Of a DNA stretch of 64,000 nt, positions 51,792-60,671 are shown piece after piece. The DNA comes from Paludibacteraceae bacterium (GTDB lineage Bacteria; Bacteroidota; Bacteroidia; Bacteroidales; Paludibacteraceae). Below the pieces are notes generated by a model. The model was not told the DNA's origin. It saw only the letters and a list, made by a program, of their open reading frames with translations, and searched no databases. The first letter of the stretch is position 1. The number at the start of each line of letters is the position of its first letter. Location: positions 1 to 64,000 of the forward strand of contig JAFXPY010000001.1 of assembly GCA_017527495.1 (NCBI GenBank). The letters are read 5' to 3'. A program made the position numbers and the translations under genes.

Positions 51792-51959
51792 AAGTACAAG
51801 GTTATATAATACGCCCACTTTTGCGGTGGAAAGGCAGTTGCCCACGCACACAACAACCCAAGCAACAGCTTTTCTCACACGCAAAAGCCCACCACCGCCC
51901 AACCGCCAAGTCGGTTGAGCGGTTTTTTCGTGATGTAGTCAGCCAAGCACAAAAGCCAC

Positions 51960-52660
51960 AAAGACACCGCAAAAGCCGTTTGCCCATAGCGACACTATTT
52001 CGGTTCATCGCCCACAAATAGACGGCAAAAGCCTTTTCAAGATGTACGGACACCCTTACCTTTTTCGGGTCATCGGTCAGCAAGCAGAGAGCAAAAAAAC
52101 TCAATCCGTTTTCCGATACATACGGACACCCTTACCTTTTTCGGTCAGCAGTCAGCAGGTAGAGAGCAAAAAAACTCACACCTTTTGCCCATATCAGCAA
52201 AGAAACTCATCGGCTCTTTGTACATACGGACACCATTTCGGTTCATCGGTAGAGCAAAAACTCAAAAGCCTTTCCGAGATGTACGGACACCCTTACCTTT
52301 TTCGGGTCAGCAGTCAGCAAGCAGGGAGCAAAAAAACTCACACCCTTTGCCCATATCAGCAAAGAAACTCATCGGCTCTTTGCCCATACGGACACCTTTT
52401 TCAGCTCATCGGCAACAAATAGACTGCAAAGGCTTTCCATAACATAAAGACACCATTTGCCTATTTTGATACAAAGAGACTTTGCAAGGCTCAAAAGCAA
52501 TAGTGAAACTCGTAATCTTTTCTTGATGTGGGCGGAGACTTTCGGCTTTTTCGTGTGTTCATCGGCTCATTTGCCACAAATAGACTGCAAAAGCCTTTCC
52601 AATATCAGCGACACTAAAAGCCTTTCACAAAATAGCGACACTTGACGGCTTTCGGTGGTA
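51960..52660 (+). repeat. Degenerate direct-repeat region, gene-free
   Basis: A block containing ACGGACACCCTTACCTTTTT recurs near 52046, 52124 and 52282, each followed by GAGCAAAAAAACTCA. A second block (CATATCAGCAAAGAAACTCA, then TCGGCTCTTTG) recurs near 52190 and 52353. GACACC/GACACT occurs about every 30-100 bp. Apparent frames here only mirror the repeats. From 52661 to 52927 I see nothing. Confidence 0.6.
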
Positions 52661-52927
52661 ACAAAGAGACTTTCCGTGATGTAGTCGGCATATTCCGCTA
52701 AAAGTAACAAGCAAAACACAATTTGCCAAAGCAGGGCGGTCGGGGGGTCTTTCGACTTTAACGCAAAGGGAAAATCCCTTTGCAAACCCTTAAACACCTA
52801 CTACACAACACTTTAATTTTTCTATCTATGGAAAATCGGAAGAAACAGGAAGAAAAACACTGGCAAACCAGAACTTAAAAGGTTGATATTACAATTTTTA
52901 CACCTATTAAAATTTTGCCGTTTGGTC

Positions 52928-52962
52928 GTCTTTTACGCTACTTTCTGAAAAGTCTATTTTTG
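52928..52962 (+). promoter_or_regulatory. Late promoter 7 (tape measure operon), GTCTTTT type
   Basis: GTCTTTT (52928-52934), 20-nt spacer, TATTTTTG (52955-52962), 20 bp before the tape measure ATG. No inverted repeat. Confidence 0.75.
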
Positions 52963-52982
52963 TCGAAAAAATTACAGTTACG

Positions 52983-55900
52983 ATGTCAGACAGTACAACC
53001 AACACAACCGTTAATCTGCTTGTGAACGGACAACAAGCAGCGGAGACACTTACGAACTTGCGCAAACGCGCAAGTGATTTGCAGGCAGAAATAGCAAAAG
53101 CAGCTGCCGAAGGAGATAAGGTGCAACTCAAGAAGTTGCGCCGAGAGTTTAATGATGTCAATCGACAAATAAAGCAGATAGAGAGTAGCACCCAACAAGC
53201 CGAAAATGTCTTGCGCAGGCTTGACCGAGCCACACCGCAGGAACTTAACAAGGCTTTGGGGACACTCACCAAGCAACTCAATTACATTGAGCGCGGTTCG
53301 GTCGCTTGGGATGCACAGACACGGAAGATACGTGCTGTCAAAGATGAGCTTGCACGTGTTAATGATGAGATGCGGAAAAGCACCACTTGGCTTGAACGCT
53401 TTAATACGAAGTTCCAAGAGTGGCAGACGATTGGTGCCGGAGCGATAGCAGCCGCCACAGGTGCGGTGATGGCAGGCAAAACCGCAGTGCAGGCGTATGC
53501 CGAAATACAACAGGAAGAAGCCAATGTGCGCAAGTACACGGGGATGACGGAAGAAGAGGTGAACCACTTGAACGAAGCTTTTAAGCAGATAGACACGCGC
53601 TCAAGCCGTAACCAACTCAATAAACTCGCGCAGGAAGCAGGACGCTTGGGCAAGACATCGGAAGAAGATGTACTTGGTTTTGTGAAAGCAGCCGACCAAA
53701 TCAATGTGGCACTTGATGAGTTGGGAGACGGAGCAACGCTCACGCTCTCCAAACTCACCAGCATCTTTGGTGATGAGCAACGCCTTGGCACGGAAAAGTC
53801 GTTGCTTGCTGTCGGCTCAGTCATCAATGAACTTTCACAAAACTGCACAGCATCGGCATCGTACCTTGCGCAGTTTGCACAGCGTCTTGCCGGTGTTGGA
53901 GCGCAAGCGGATATGACAATCCCGCAGATTATGGGCTTTGCCGCTGTCCTTGATAGTCAAGGTCAGAAAGTGGAGATGTCTGCTACAGCGTTGTCTAAAC
54001 TTATTATGAACTTATTCAAGGACACGGACAAGATTGCCGCCGCAACAGGGCTTGACCTTGATAAGTTCAACGAAGCATTGAGCAGATCCACTAACGAGGG
54101 ACTGCTTATGCTCATACAACGCTTGCACGACCTCGGAGGTATTGATGTCCTCGCCCCGGTGTTCAAAGACATGGGCGAGAACGGCGCAAGAGCATCCGCT
54201 GTAATCTCCGCTCTTGCCGCCAATATAGATATGGTGGTGTGGGAACAGCAAGAAGCGCAGAAAGCCTTTGAGGACGCAACCTCGGTAACGAAAGAGTTTA
54301 CAGTGCAGAACACGACAGTACAAGCCGGACTTGACAAGGCTCGCAAGCATTTTGCGGAACTTACCATAGAACTCGGTCAGAAACTCATGCCGGTAATGCG
54401 TCATGTGCTGACTACATCATCGATGACGATGAGAGGTTTGAGTATACTTGTTGATTTCATCATCAAGTATCGAAAAGAGTTATTGACCGTCATCACCGCC
54501 ATTGCCGGTTACACCCTTACTGTCAAGGCTGCAACCATAGCGAGCAAGGCTTATGCAATAACACTTGCCGTTGTAAACAAAGGGCAAGCTATATTGCAAG
54601 CTGGTGCAATCTTGCTCAAAGCCGCTTTCTTTGCTCTTACAGGTCAAATCAACCGTGCCAAGTCCGCAATGATTGCTTTTAATATGCTATCAAAAGCCAA
54701 TCCTTGGGGACTGCTTGTCGCAGCCATATCTGCCGCAGTTACTGCTATTACTCTCTATGTTCGTAAGCAAAGAGAGGTAACTGCCGTTGATAGAGCGACA
54801 AAGGAAGTGAACGATGTTATCATCAGTCAGTATGCCGAAGAAAAAGGTAAGATTGACCGGCTGACTGCTGCCGTCAATGATGAGAAAAAGGCTCTTGTCG
54901 ATAGGCGCAAGGCTCTTGATGAGTTGCGCAAAATCGTTCCAGACTATCACGCGGAACTGACCCAAGAGGGCAAACTCATCAAGAATAACAAGGAAGCTAT
55001 TGAAGACTACCTTGTCGCGCTCAATAAAGAGATTGCCTTGAAAGCCTATCAAGACAAGTTGGAAGAGCAGTATCGAAAACGAGCAGAGTTGGAAATGCAG
55101 TTGGACAAGCAGACCCAAGACCGCGATGCCAAGAAAGTCGCTTGGAGTGGGATGGAGATTACTACTGACCGTGCCGGAAACAAACGAGCGGGTTCTGCTA
55201 TTAAGAAAGATATAGCTTGGAACAAATATCTTTCCGCTGACAAAGATGTTAAGAAAACTGAAAGCGCATTGAAAGAGGTGGATGGTGTTATCGAAGCTAT
55301 CAACAAGAAAGTTAGCGAGTATGCTGAAGGTATGAAAGTCGTCAAAAAGGAAACTGAAGATGTAGTCGATGAAACTGTAGTTATCCCTACCACTGAAGAC
55401 GAACCTACCAAAGTCAAAAATAAGTTCCAAGCCGAAGATGATTGGAGGGAGAAAAAGCAAGCCCTTAATCGTATTGCCTACGCCAAAGGTGAAAAGGACT
55501 TTGAAGCATACACCAAGCGAATGCTTGAAATAGATGTCGAGTACCATGACCGAAAGTTGAAGCATACCGACCTTGAAGGTAACGAGCAAGTCGTTATTGA
55601 AGCCGCCTATTATGAAGCCTTGAAGAAACAGCAAGACAATTTCTTGCAAGGCACTGCAGAGCAGGAGAACCAAGCCTACCAAGCACAACTCATCAATCTG
55701 CAACAGCGGTATGTGGACGGAGAGATGACGGCTCGTCAATATCAGAACGCTATTGAACTCGCCGAGTTGCAACATCTTCAGAACCTTGTGAGCATCTATA
55801 AGGAGGGAAGCAAGGAAAGACTGAAAGCACAGCAGAACTACCAACGCACATCGCTTAAATATCAGGAACGCCACATCAAAGAAGATGAGCGTATTCAGCA

Positions 55901-57035
55901 ACAACTACAATCGCAATTCTTTACCAAAGAATTTCATGTTGCTGACCCCGAAAGTTATGAGCGCGATATGCGTAATTTGGAGATTGTCTATAATCAGATG
56001 TTGCAAGCAACACAGGACAATGCCAAAGAGCGTTTGAAAGTAGAAAAGGCTTTCCATGAAGCCAAGTACCAACTTGCACGCAAGTACAATATGAAAGAAG
56101 CCGCAGAAACGGAAAACAGTTTCCGTTCTGCTATCGACAATTCTATTGAGTGGTTAGAGTCAGACGGTGGGCAGGCAATGGTGCAGACCTTCAACATGCT
56201 CGTCAGTCAGATGTCGGCGATTTTCTCATCGCTTTCCGACATTGTACAGGCTGAACTTGATATTCAGACTGCTGCCATTGAGAAACGGTATGCCCAAGCG
56301 ACCTCTGATGCCGAAGGCAATAAGTATCGAGAGGTGCAACTTGAACGGCAAAAGGAAAAGGAAATTGCCAAAGCCAAACAGGAAGCCAACCGCAAGATGT
56401 TTGCAATGCAAGTCTTGCAGGCTATAGCACAAACTGCATCATCTGCTATTGCTGCCTATTCGTCAGCCGCTGCAATTCCTATGGTTGGCTTTGTTATGGC
56501 ACCAATAGCCGCAGGTATGGCTCTTGCTGCCGGTGCTATTCAGATAGCAGCCATTAAGAAACAGCAACAAGCATCAGAGGCTACAGGCTATCGGCAGGGT
56601 GGTTTCACCAAGAAAGGTCGCCCGGACGAAGTTGCAGGTGTAGTCCACGCAGGTGAGTGGGTCGCCTCGCAAGCATTAGTCAATGATCCTAATGCTCGTC
56701 CGCTCATCAATGCACTTGACTATGCGCAGCGCACCAACAGCATCGCAAGTTTGCGTGCGTCAGATGTCAGCCGGACAATAACAGCACCTGCAGTTATTGC
56801 TTCTGCTATTACATCTGAAAGGACTACACCGACAAGACAACCGGCATTAAGGTCTGTTTCTCTGCCCAAAGAGAAAACCGACACATCGCTCACAGACACG
56901 CTCGCTCTGCTTAATCGCCGTTTGTCTGAACCGTTTGTAACGGTTAACACCGTCAGTGGCGACCAAGGCATCCGCAAAGCACAAGATGAATATGAGCAAC
57001 TAATCAAAAATAAAACACCTAAATCACGCCGATAA
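52983..57035 (+). CDS. Tail tape measure protein, 1350 aa
   Basis: N-terminal coiled coil, then a TP901-type core (IDTRSSRNQLNKLAQEAGRL, LTLSKLTSIFGDE), hydrophobic membrane-like segments near residues 490-600 (TVITAIAGYTLTVKAATIAS), long coiled coils, and an Ala/Gly-rich hydrophobic patch near 1140-1200 (AIPMVGFVMAPIAAGMALAA). It sets tail length; 1350 residues suggest roughly a 200-nm tail by the usual 1.5 A/residue rule. Ends in a TAATG overlap with the next gene. Confidence 0.92.
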   Translation: MSDSTTNTTVNLLVNGQQAAETLTNLRKRASDLQAEIAKAAAEGDKVQLKKLRREFNDVNRQIKQIESSTQQAENVLRRLDRATPQELNKALGTLTKQLNYIERGSVAWDAQTRKIRAVKDELARVNDEMRKSTTWLERFNTKFQEWQTIGAGAIAAATGAVMAGKTAVQAYAEIQQEEANVRKYTGMTEEEVNHLNEAFKQIDTRSSRNQLNKLAQEAGRLGKTSEEDVLGFVKAADQINVALDELGDGATLTLSKLTSIFGDEQRLGTEKSLLAVGSVINELSQNCTASASYLAQFAQRLAGVGAQADMTIPQIMGFAAVLDSQGQKVEMSATALSKLIMNLFKDTDKIAAATGLDLDKFNEALSRSTNEGLLMLIQRLHDLGGIDVLAPVFKDMGENGARASAVISALAANIDMVVWEQQEAQKAFEDATSVTKEFTVQNTTVQAGLDKARKHFAELTIELGQKLMPVMRHVLTTSSMTMRGLSILVDFIIKYRKELLTVITAIAGYTLTVKAATIASKAYAITLAVVNKGQAILQAGAILLKAAFFALTGQINRAKSAMIAFNMLSKANPWGLLVAAISAAVTAITLYVRKQREVTAVDRATKEVNDVIISQYAEEKGKIDRLTAAVNDEKKALVDRRKALDELRKIVPDYHAELTQEGKLIKNNKEAIEDYLVALNKEIALKAYQDKLEEQYRKRAELEMQLDKQTQDRDAKKVAWSGMEITTDRAGNKRAGSAIKKDIAWNKYLSADKDVKKTESALKEVDGVIEAINKKVSEYAEGMKVVKKETEDVVDETVVIPTTEDEPTKVKNKFQAEDDWREKKQALNRIAYAKGEKDFEAYTKRMLEIDVEYHDRKLKHTDLEGNEQVVIEAAYYEALKKQQDNFLQGTAEQENQAYQAQLINLQQRYVDGEMTARQYQNAIELAELQHLQNLVSIYKEGSKERLKAQQNYQRTSLKYQERHIKEDERIQQQLQSQFFTKEFHVADPESYERDMRNLEIVYNQMLQATQDNAKERLKVEKAFHEAKYQLARKYNMKEAAETENSFRSAIDNSIEWLESDGGQAMVQTFNMLVSQMSAIFSSLSDIVQAELDIQTAAIEKRYAQATSDAEGNKYREVQLERQKEKEIAKAKQEANRKMFAMQVLQAIAQTASSAIAAYSSAAAIPMVGFVMAPIAAGMALAAGAIQIAAIKKQQQASEATGYRQGGFTKKGRPDEVAGVVHAGEWVASQALVNDPNARPLINALDYAQRTNSIASLRASDVSRTITAPAVIASAITSERTTPTRQPALRSVSLPKEKTDTSLTDTLALLNRRLSEPFVTVNTVSGDQGIRKAQDEYEQLIKNKTPKSRR

Positions 57036-58894
57036 TGCAAATCCTCATCAATAATCAACTTGCTGCCATAAAGCAGGGAAGCAGTTTCGACTTTGTCGCC
57101 GAGAACCGCTATTTTTCCGGTGCCGACAGTTATACGCTCGCTATAACTTTTCCGCTCAAAGACTGTCCGCAGAACATCGCTATCTTCGGACATATCAACC
57201 GAAAAGATGTTGTAGCACAACATATACTTTTCGATTGTGAAATCCGTGATAAAGCCTTTGTTATTTACGGCTCTATCACCATCACTGAAATCAGTGAAAC
57301 GGAAGTCAAATGCCAATTCCTTGAAGGCAAGTCCGTTCAGAACTATGATGTAACCTTTGATGAAGTCTATATCAACGAACTTGAACTTGGTTATCCCGAC
57401 ACGAACCGTGATAACACACCTTGCCAATATCCTTATTCTCACGATAAAGATAATTGTGATTGGCTTGCCTTGCCGTGGGTGAACAACAACACCGGCAACA
57501 TACAGAACAAGTGGAAAGCACATCACACCATTTGGGCAGACCGTGTGCAAGGTCTGTCATTCCAACCGTATATGATCTATCTCGTCAAGAAAATTCTTGA
57601 CTCTATCGGCTTCACTTACGACCTTGCCACTTGGGAATTACACCCTAAATGGCGGTACTTGCTTTGTTGCAACACCCTGCCTTACGCTTGGAACTTGCGT
57701 AATTGGGCAAGGGCATTGCCTCATTGGACTATAACCGAACTGCTTGAGCAGTTGGAGTTATTGATGAACTGTGAGTTTGATGTGGACTTGTCGGCAAAGA
57801 AAGTTACAATGAAATTCTCATCTGAACTTATGCTCTTTGCCGGTGATGTTGCAATCGACAATGTTGTTGATGAGTTTTCCGAAACTATCGTCAACACCTC
57901 TGACAACAAGTACAAGGCACTCTTGCCGCTCAAATATGCCGATTGCAGCCACCGTATGTGGAAATATATGTCCTGCCCAAAAGCCATTGCAAAGATAATG
58001 GCAATGCACGCAATGTACACACGCATAACCTTTGACACAGCCACAGAGATGACCTCACGCTTTTCGTCTTACATCACCGAACCGATGAATATCATCTCTA
58101 TCAACTTCGACCGCCTCTACCATATCAACGATGTAGATATGGACTTTGCTATGAGAATATATAAGCGTGAAGCCGTGCCACTGCCCGACAATAGCGACTA
58201 CGACTATCGTATGTGGGTTGTTTGGCAAGCACTGAATCAGTTCGGACCAACCAACCCCGAAGCCACTGACTCGCAAGAACTCAAAATCGTTCCTGCTTGG
58301 CTTGATGAAGTCATCAACGAAAATAAAGGCGTAAAGCGTCTGTGTATCTTCCTTGACTGTCCCGATATGCAAATCAATGACGGACAGAACGATGACGAAG
58401 ATACATCATACGACCCCGAAGCCAACAAAGAACAGTTGATGACGGAGTTTAACTCTATGCCGTGCTACTATGCAGCGCACGACAATGCAGATGAAAAGCA
58501 GGAGTTTTTCGATAAGATATATGTGGCTTTTTGGAAGCGTAATTGTAACGGAGTGTACAATTACACTGACGAAGACTACAACGATTTCGCACGATGGCCG
58601 TTCCCTGTTAGGGACAGCGTGGAAATCGACCTCGATTGGACGGTCTATCAGAATAATGAATTGACCTTGCGTATTGCACAAGGTCAAGACGGCGTAAATT
58701 CAATGTATGGTATTCCAATGATAGACCCCACTCGCAAATATACTATCAAGTTCCTTGCTGATAGTATTCCCAACCCGAGAGCCGTTTTCTATATCCATGG
58801 ACGAAAGTATGTCTGTGAGAAACTGACAGCCACCTTCACCGAAAACGGCATGTCCCAACTCATCAAAGGAGAGTTCTATCCGATGATAGACTAA
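57035..58894 (+). CDS. Tail tip/distal tail protein, 619 aa
   Basis: Coupled to the tape measure gene by a TAATG overlap. Beta-rich N-terminus (MQILINNQLAAIKQGSSFDF, SYTLAITFPLKD) and many Trp/Tyr/Asp residues, as in distal tail proteins that follow the tape measure in siphoviruses. No catalytic motif is visible. Confidence 0.7.
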   Translation: MQILINNQLAAIKQGSSFDFVAENRYFSGADSYTLAITFPLKDCPQNIAIFGHINRKDVVAQHILFDCEIRDKAFVIYGSITITEISETEVKCQFLEGKSVQNYDVTFDEVYINELELGYPDTNRDNTPCQYPYSHDKDNCDWLALPWVNNNTGNIQNKWKAHHTIWADRVQGLSFQPYMIYLVKKILDSIGFTYDLATWELHPKWRYLLCCNTLPYAWNLRNWARALPHWTITELLEQLELLMNCEFDVDLSAKKVTMKFSSELMLFAGDVAIDNVVDEFSETIVNTSDNKYKALLPLKYADCSHRMWKYMSCPKAIAKIMAMHAMYTRITFDTATEMTSRFSSYITEPMNIISINFDRLYHINDVDMDFAMRIYKREAVPLPDNSDYDYRMWVVWQALNQFGPTNPEATDSQELKIVPAWLDEVINENKGVKRLCIFLDCPDMQINDGQNDDEDTSYDPEANKEQLMTEFNSMPCYYAAHDNADEKQEFFDKIYVAFWKRNCNGVYNYTDEDYNDFARWPFPVRDSVEIDLDWTVYQNNELTLRIAQGQDGVNSMYGIPMIDPTRKYTIKFLADSIPNPRAVFYIHGRKYVCEKLTATFTENGMSQLIKGEFYPMID

Positions 58895-58910
58895 TAACTT
58901 GCACTCGGAA

Positions 58911-60254
58911 TCAGAATCCGGGTGCAAGCTCGTTGAGTCTCTTGAATAATTCAGGGTCTGCGTGATTTGCATATCTTGTGGTCATACTCAAATCATGGTG
59001 GTCAGCCGCTTGCATAACCGACAATGGGTCAAGACCAGCACGGAGCATACTATTTATGCCGGTATCACGCAAAGAGTACAACTGCATTTCACTTGGCAAC
59101 CCCAAATCAGTTCTCATCCTGTCCCAAGCACTTGAGAAGGTGTGAGAGTTCATGGGTTTCTTTCCACAACGCCATGAGCCGTCTGCAATGAGATAATCAT
59201 CCGGCTCTGCATCTTTAATGTACTCTTTGAATATAGGCAAGATGTTTGGAGAAATACGGCATATACGATTCTTATGATTCTTCGTCTTGTCTCCCGGCAT
59301 TGTTATAGTGCCATGCTCAATATCTATATATTTTATTTGTATGCGACTGATTTCAATAGGGCGGAGCAGGGTTGAATAAGTCATATCACAAATAATCATC
59401 ATTGCCGGATTCTTTTCCTTGAAATAATCCGCAATCTTCGCTCTTACATCTTGTGGTATCAAGATACGCTGCTTTTCTTCCTCACGCTTAACCTTAATCT
59501 TTGCAAACGGATTTTCAGTAGCATAACAATTACTTACCGCCCACGAGAACACGGCACGCCCTTGCTTTAAGTTATTATTATATGTGCGAGGACAAACAGT
59601 GCCATTGTCGCTCAACTTAGCCTTTGCATGAGGACGACTATTACCACCCCTGAATACATATTCCATATATTCAAGAGCATACTCTTGTGCAAACTCCGAA
59701 GCAGTGATGTTAGGATATTTCTCTTTAACCCACGCTTTGAAATTAACGCAGAAGCTATTATAACTATATAATGTACTCTTGCGCAATTCAAGTGATTTTT
59801 CTTCAATAAATTTGTCAATCACTTTGACAAGCGGTTCGTCAGCACGAGTTTTCTTCTTTGGTTTTTGAGGTACAGGTTGTATTCCGACCTTTGGTTGAGT
59901 CGGAACAATAGGAGTATTAACCGGCATTTGCGGAACACCAATCATAGGTGCTGCCATCACCTGTTGAGCAGTTCCTAAAGATGTGGAAACAATAAACGAT
60001 GTACCGCCAAAAGGCGACCAACCCATCGACAACTTTGAGTTAATAGAATAGCACAACTGACCCGTCCACACTCTGAACTCTGTCATTGTGCGGAATTTCT
60101 TGCGGTACTTGTTAAGACGGTACTTAACGCGCTCGCGCTTTTGAGATAGAGGATTGTAGGAGTAGAACTCCACGAACCAGCCTGCAAGATTATGTCTAAT
60201 GACAGCAGGCAGGTAACTTTGAGAAGGGCAGGTTTGGAGGAAATCGACTGACAT
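58911..60254 (-). CDS. int: Tyrosine-type site-specific integrase
   Basis: 447 aa with a SAM-like core-binding domain (residues ~150-260) and a catalytic domain showing TLLRPIEISRI (first Arg), YSLRDTGINSML (second Arg), and ADHHDLSMTTRYANH (His and nucleophilic Tyr). It catalyses integration at tRNA-Pro. It ends 16 bp past the last tail gene, convergent with it, and starts ~160 bp from attR, the classic location. Confidence 0.95.
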   Translation of the reverse strand: MSVDFLQTCPSQSYLPAVIRHNLAGWFVEFYSYNPLSQKRERVKYRLNKYRKKFRTMTEFRVWTGQLCYSINSKLSMGWSPFGGTSFIVSTSLGTAQQVMAAPMIGVPQMPVNTPIVPTQPKVGIQPVPQKPKKKTRADEPLVKVIDKFIEEKSLELRKSTLYSYNSFCVNFKAWVKEKYPNITASEFAQEYALEYMEYVFRGGNSRPHAKAKLSDNGTVCPRTYNNNLKQGRAVFSWAVSNCYATENPFAKIKVKREEEKQRILIPQDVRAKIADYFKEKNPAMMIICDMTYSTLLRPIEISRIQIKYIDIEHGTITMPGDKTKNHKNRICRISPNILPIFKEYIKDAEPDDYLIADGSWRCGKKPMNSHTFSSAWDRMRTDLGLPSEMQLYSLRDTGINSMLRAGLDPLSVMQAADHHDLSMTTRYANHADPELFKRLNELAPGF

Positions 60255-60260
60255 AAAAAT

Positions 60261-60305
60261 TTTTTTTCTCTGCCAATAACCTAATGATCATTGACAGAGA
60301 AAAAA
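60261..60305. terminator. Hairpin between integrase and tRNA-Pro
   Basis: TTTTTCTCTG pairs with CAGAGAAAAA around a ~22-nt loop, with T- and A-runs on either side. It can terminate tRNA transcripts that now run into the prophage. Confidence 0.6.
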
Positions 60306-60333
60306 TCAAATTCGCAATGTAACCTCAAAAATT

Positions 60334-60353
60334 TTCGGTACAAAACGGGTACA
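60334..60353 (+). promoter_or_regulatory. Candidate integrase arm-type sites (right)
   Basis: TTCGGTACAAAA and ACGGGTACA sit back to back, matching TTCGGGTACAAA at 10592 near the left end. Confidence 0.4.
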
Positions 60354-60415
60354 TTTTTCAGCACTCTCGTTTTTTGCGATTTTCTTCTATTTACAATCGG
60401 CTGATTTTCAGCCCT

Positions 60416-60444
60416 TGTCGAGAAGAGGCGACTCGAACGCCCGA
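60416..60444 (+). repeat. attR, 29-bp tRNA-Pro 3'-end repeat
   Basis: Identical to 10478-10506 and contained in the tRNA gene; the copy here restores the tRNA 3' end. Confidence 0.95.
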
Positions 60445-60490
60445 CCCCCACGTCCCGAACGTGGTGCGCTACCAACTGCGCTACTTCTCG
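60418..60490 (-). tRNA. tRNA-Pro (anticodon CGG)
   Basis: Cloverleaf: acceptor CGAGAAG/CTTCTCG, D stem GCGC, anticodon stem CCACG/CGTGG with loop TTCGGGA (anticodon CGG), T arm with TTCGAGT, discriminator A. CCA is not encoded, as often in Bacteroidota. The gene is intact; its 3' part is prophage-derived. Confidence 0.95.
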
Positions 60491-60671
60491 CTACAAAATT
60501 CAAACTTTTATTGGCTCGAAATTTTGTTTTTCTTTATATGTTTTACTTCAACATAAATCTGCTTTTGCAAAATTTAAGTCTCAGCAAATTCTTCCTCTAT
60601 AAGAGGTAAATATTTTTGCTTTTCTAAAAGCGGTTGCAAAATTACTACTTTTTTTGCAATTTTACAAAATT

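Larger units (their letters stand above)
10478..60444. mobile_element. Integrated prophage (~50 kb) in tRNA-Pro(CGG)
   Basis: A 29-bp perfect direct repeat at 10478-10506 and 60416-60444 brackets a region with a tyrosine integrase (58911-60254), primase/helicase, ClpP-like head protease, major capsid, portal, large terminase, tape measure and lysis genes. The intact tRNA-Pro lies at the right end; its duplicated 3' end is at the left. A long tape measure and no recognised sheath suggest a siphovirus-like tail. No relaxase or conjugation genes were seen. It also carries at least three defence systems, which makes it a defence-rich prophage. Confidence 0.93.

Noticed and set aside
52042-52422. 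126-aa plus-strand frame with repeated YGHPYLFRV
   Set aside because: It only reflects the DNA direct repeats of a gene-free tract; no start signal and other frames are equally open.
51960-52660. CRISPR array
   Set aside because: Repeat units vary in length and sequence, spacers are not regular, and no cas gene is present.
54690-55904. 404-aa minus-strand frame inside the tape measure gene
   Set aside because: Antisense shadow of a long Lys/Glu-rich coiled coil; composition is Leu/Phe-rich as expected for such shadows.
10478-60444. Integrative conjugative element instead of a phage
   Set aside because: Plasmid-like cargo is present, but there is no relaxase, coupling protein or tra gene, while terminase, portal, capsid, tape measure and lysis genes are all present.
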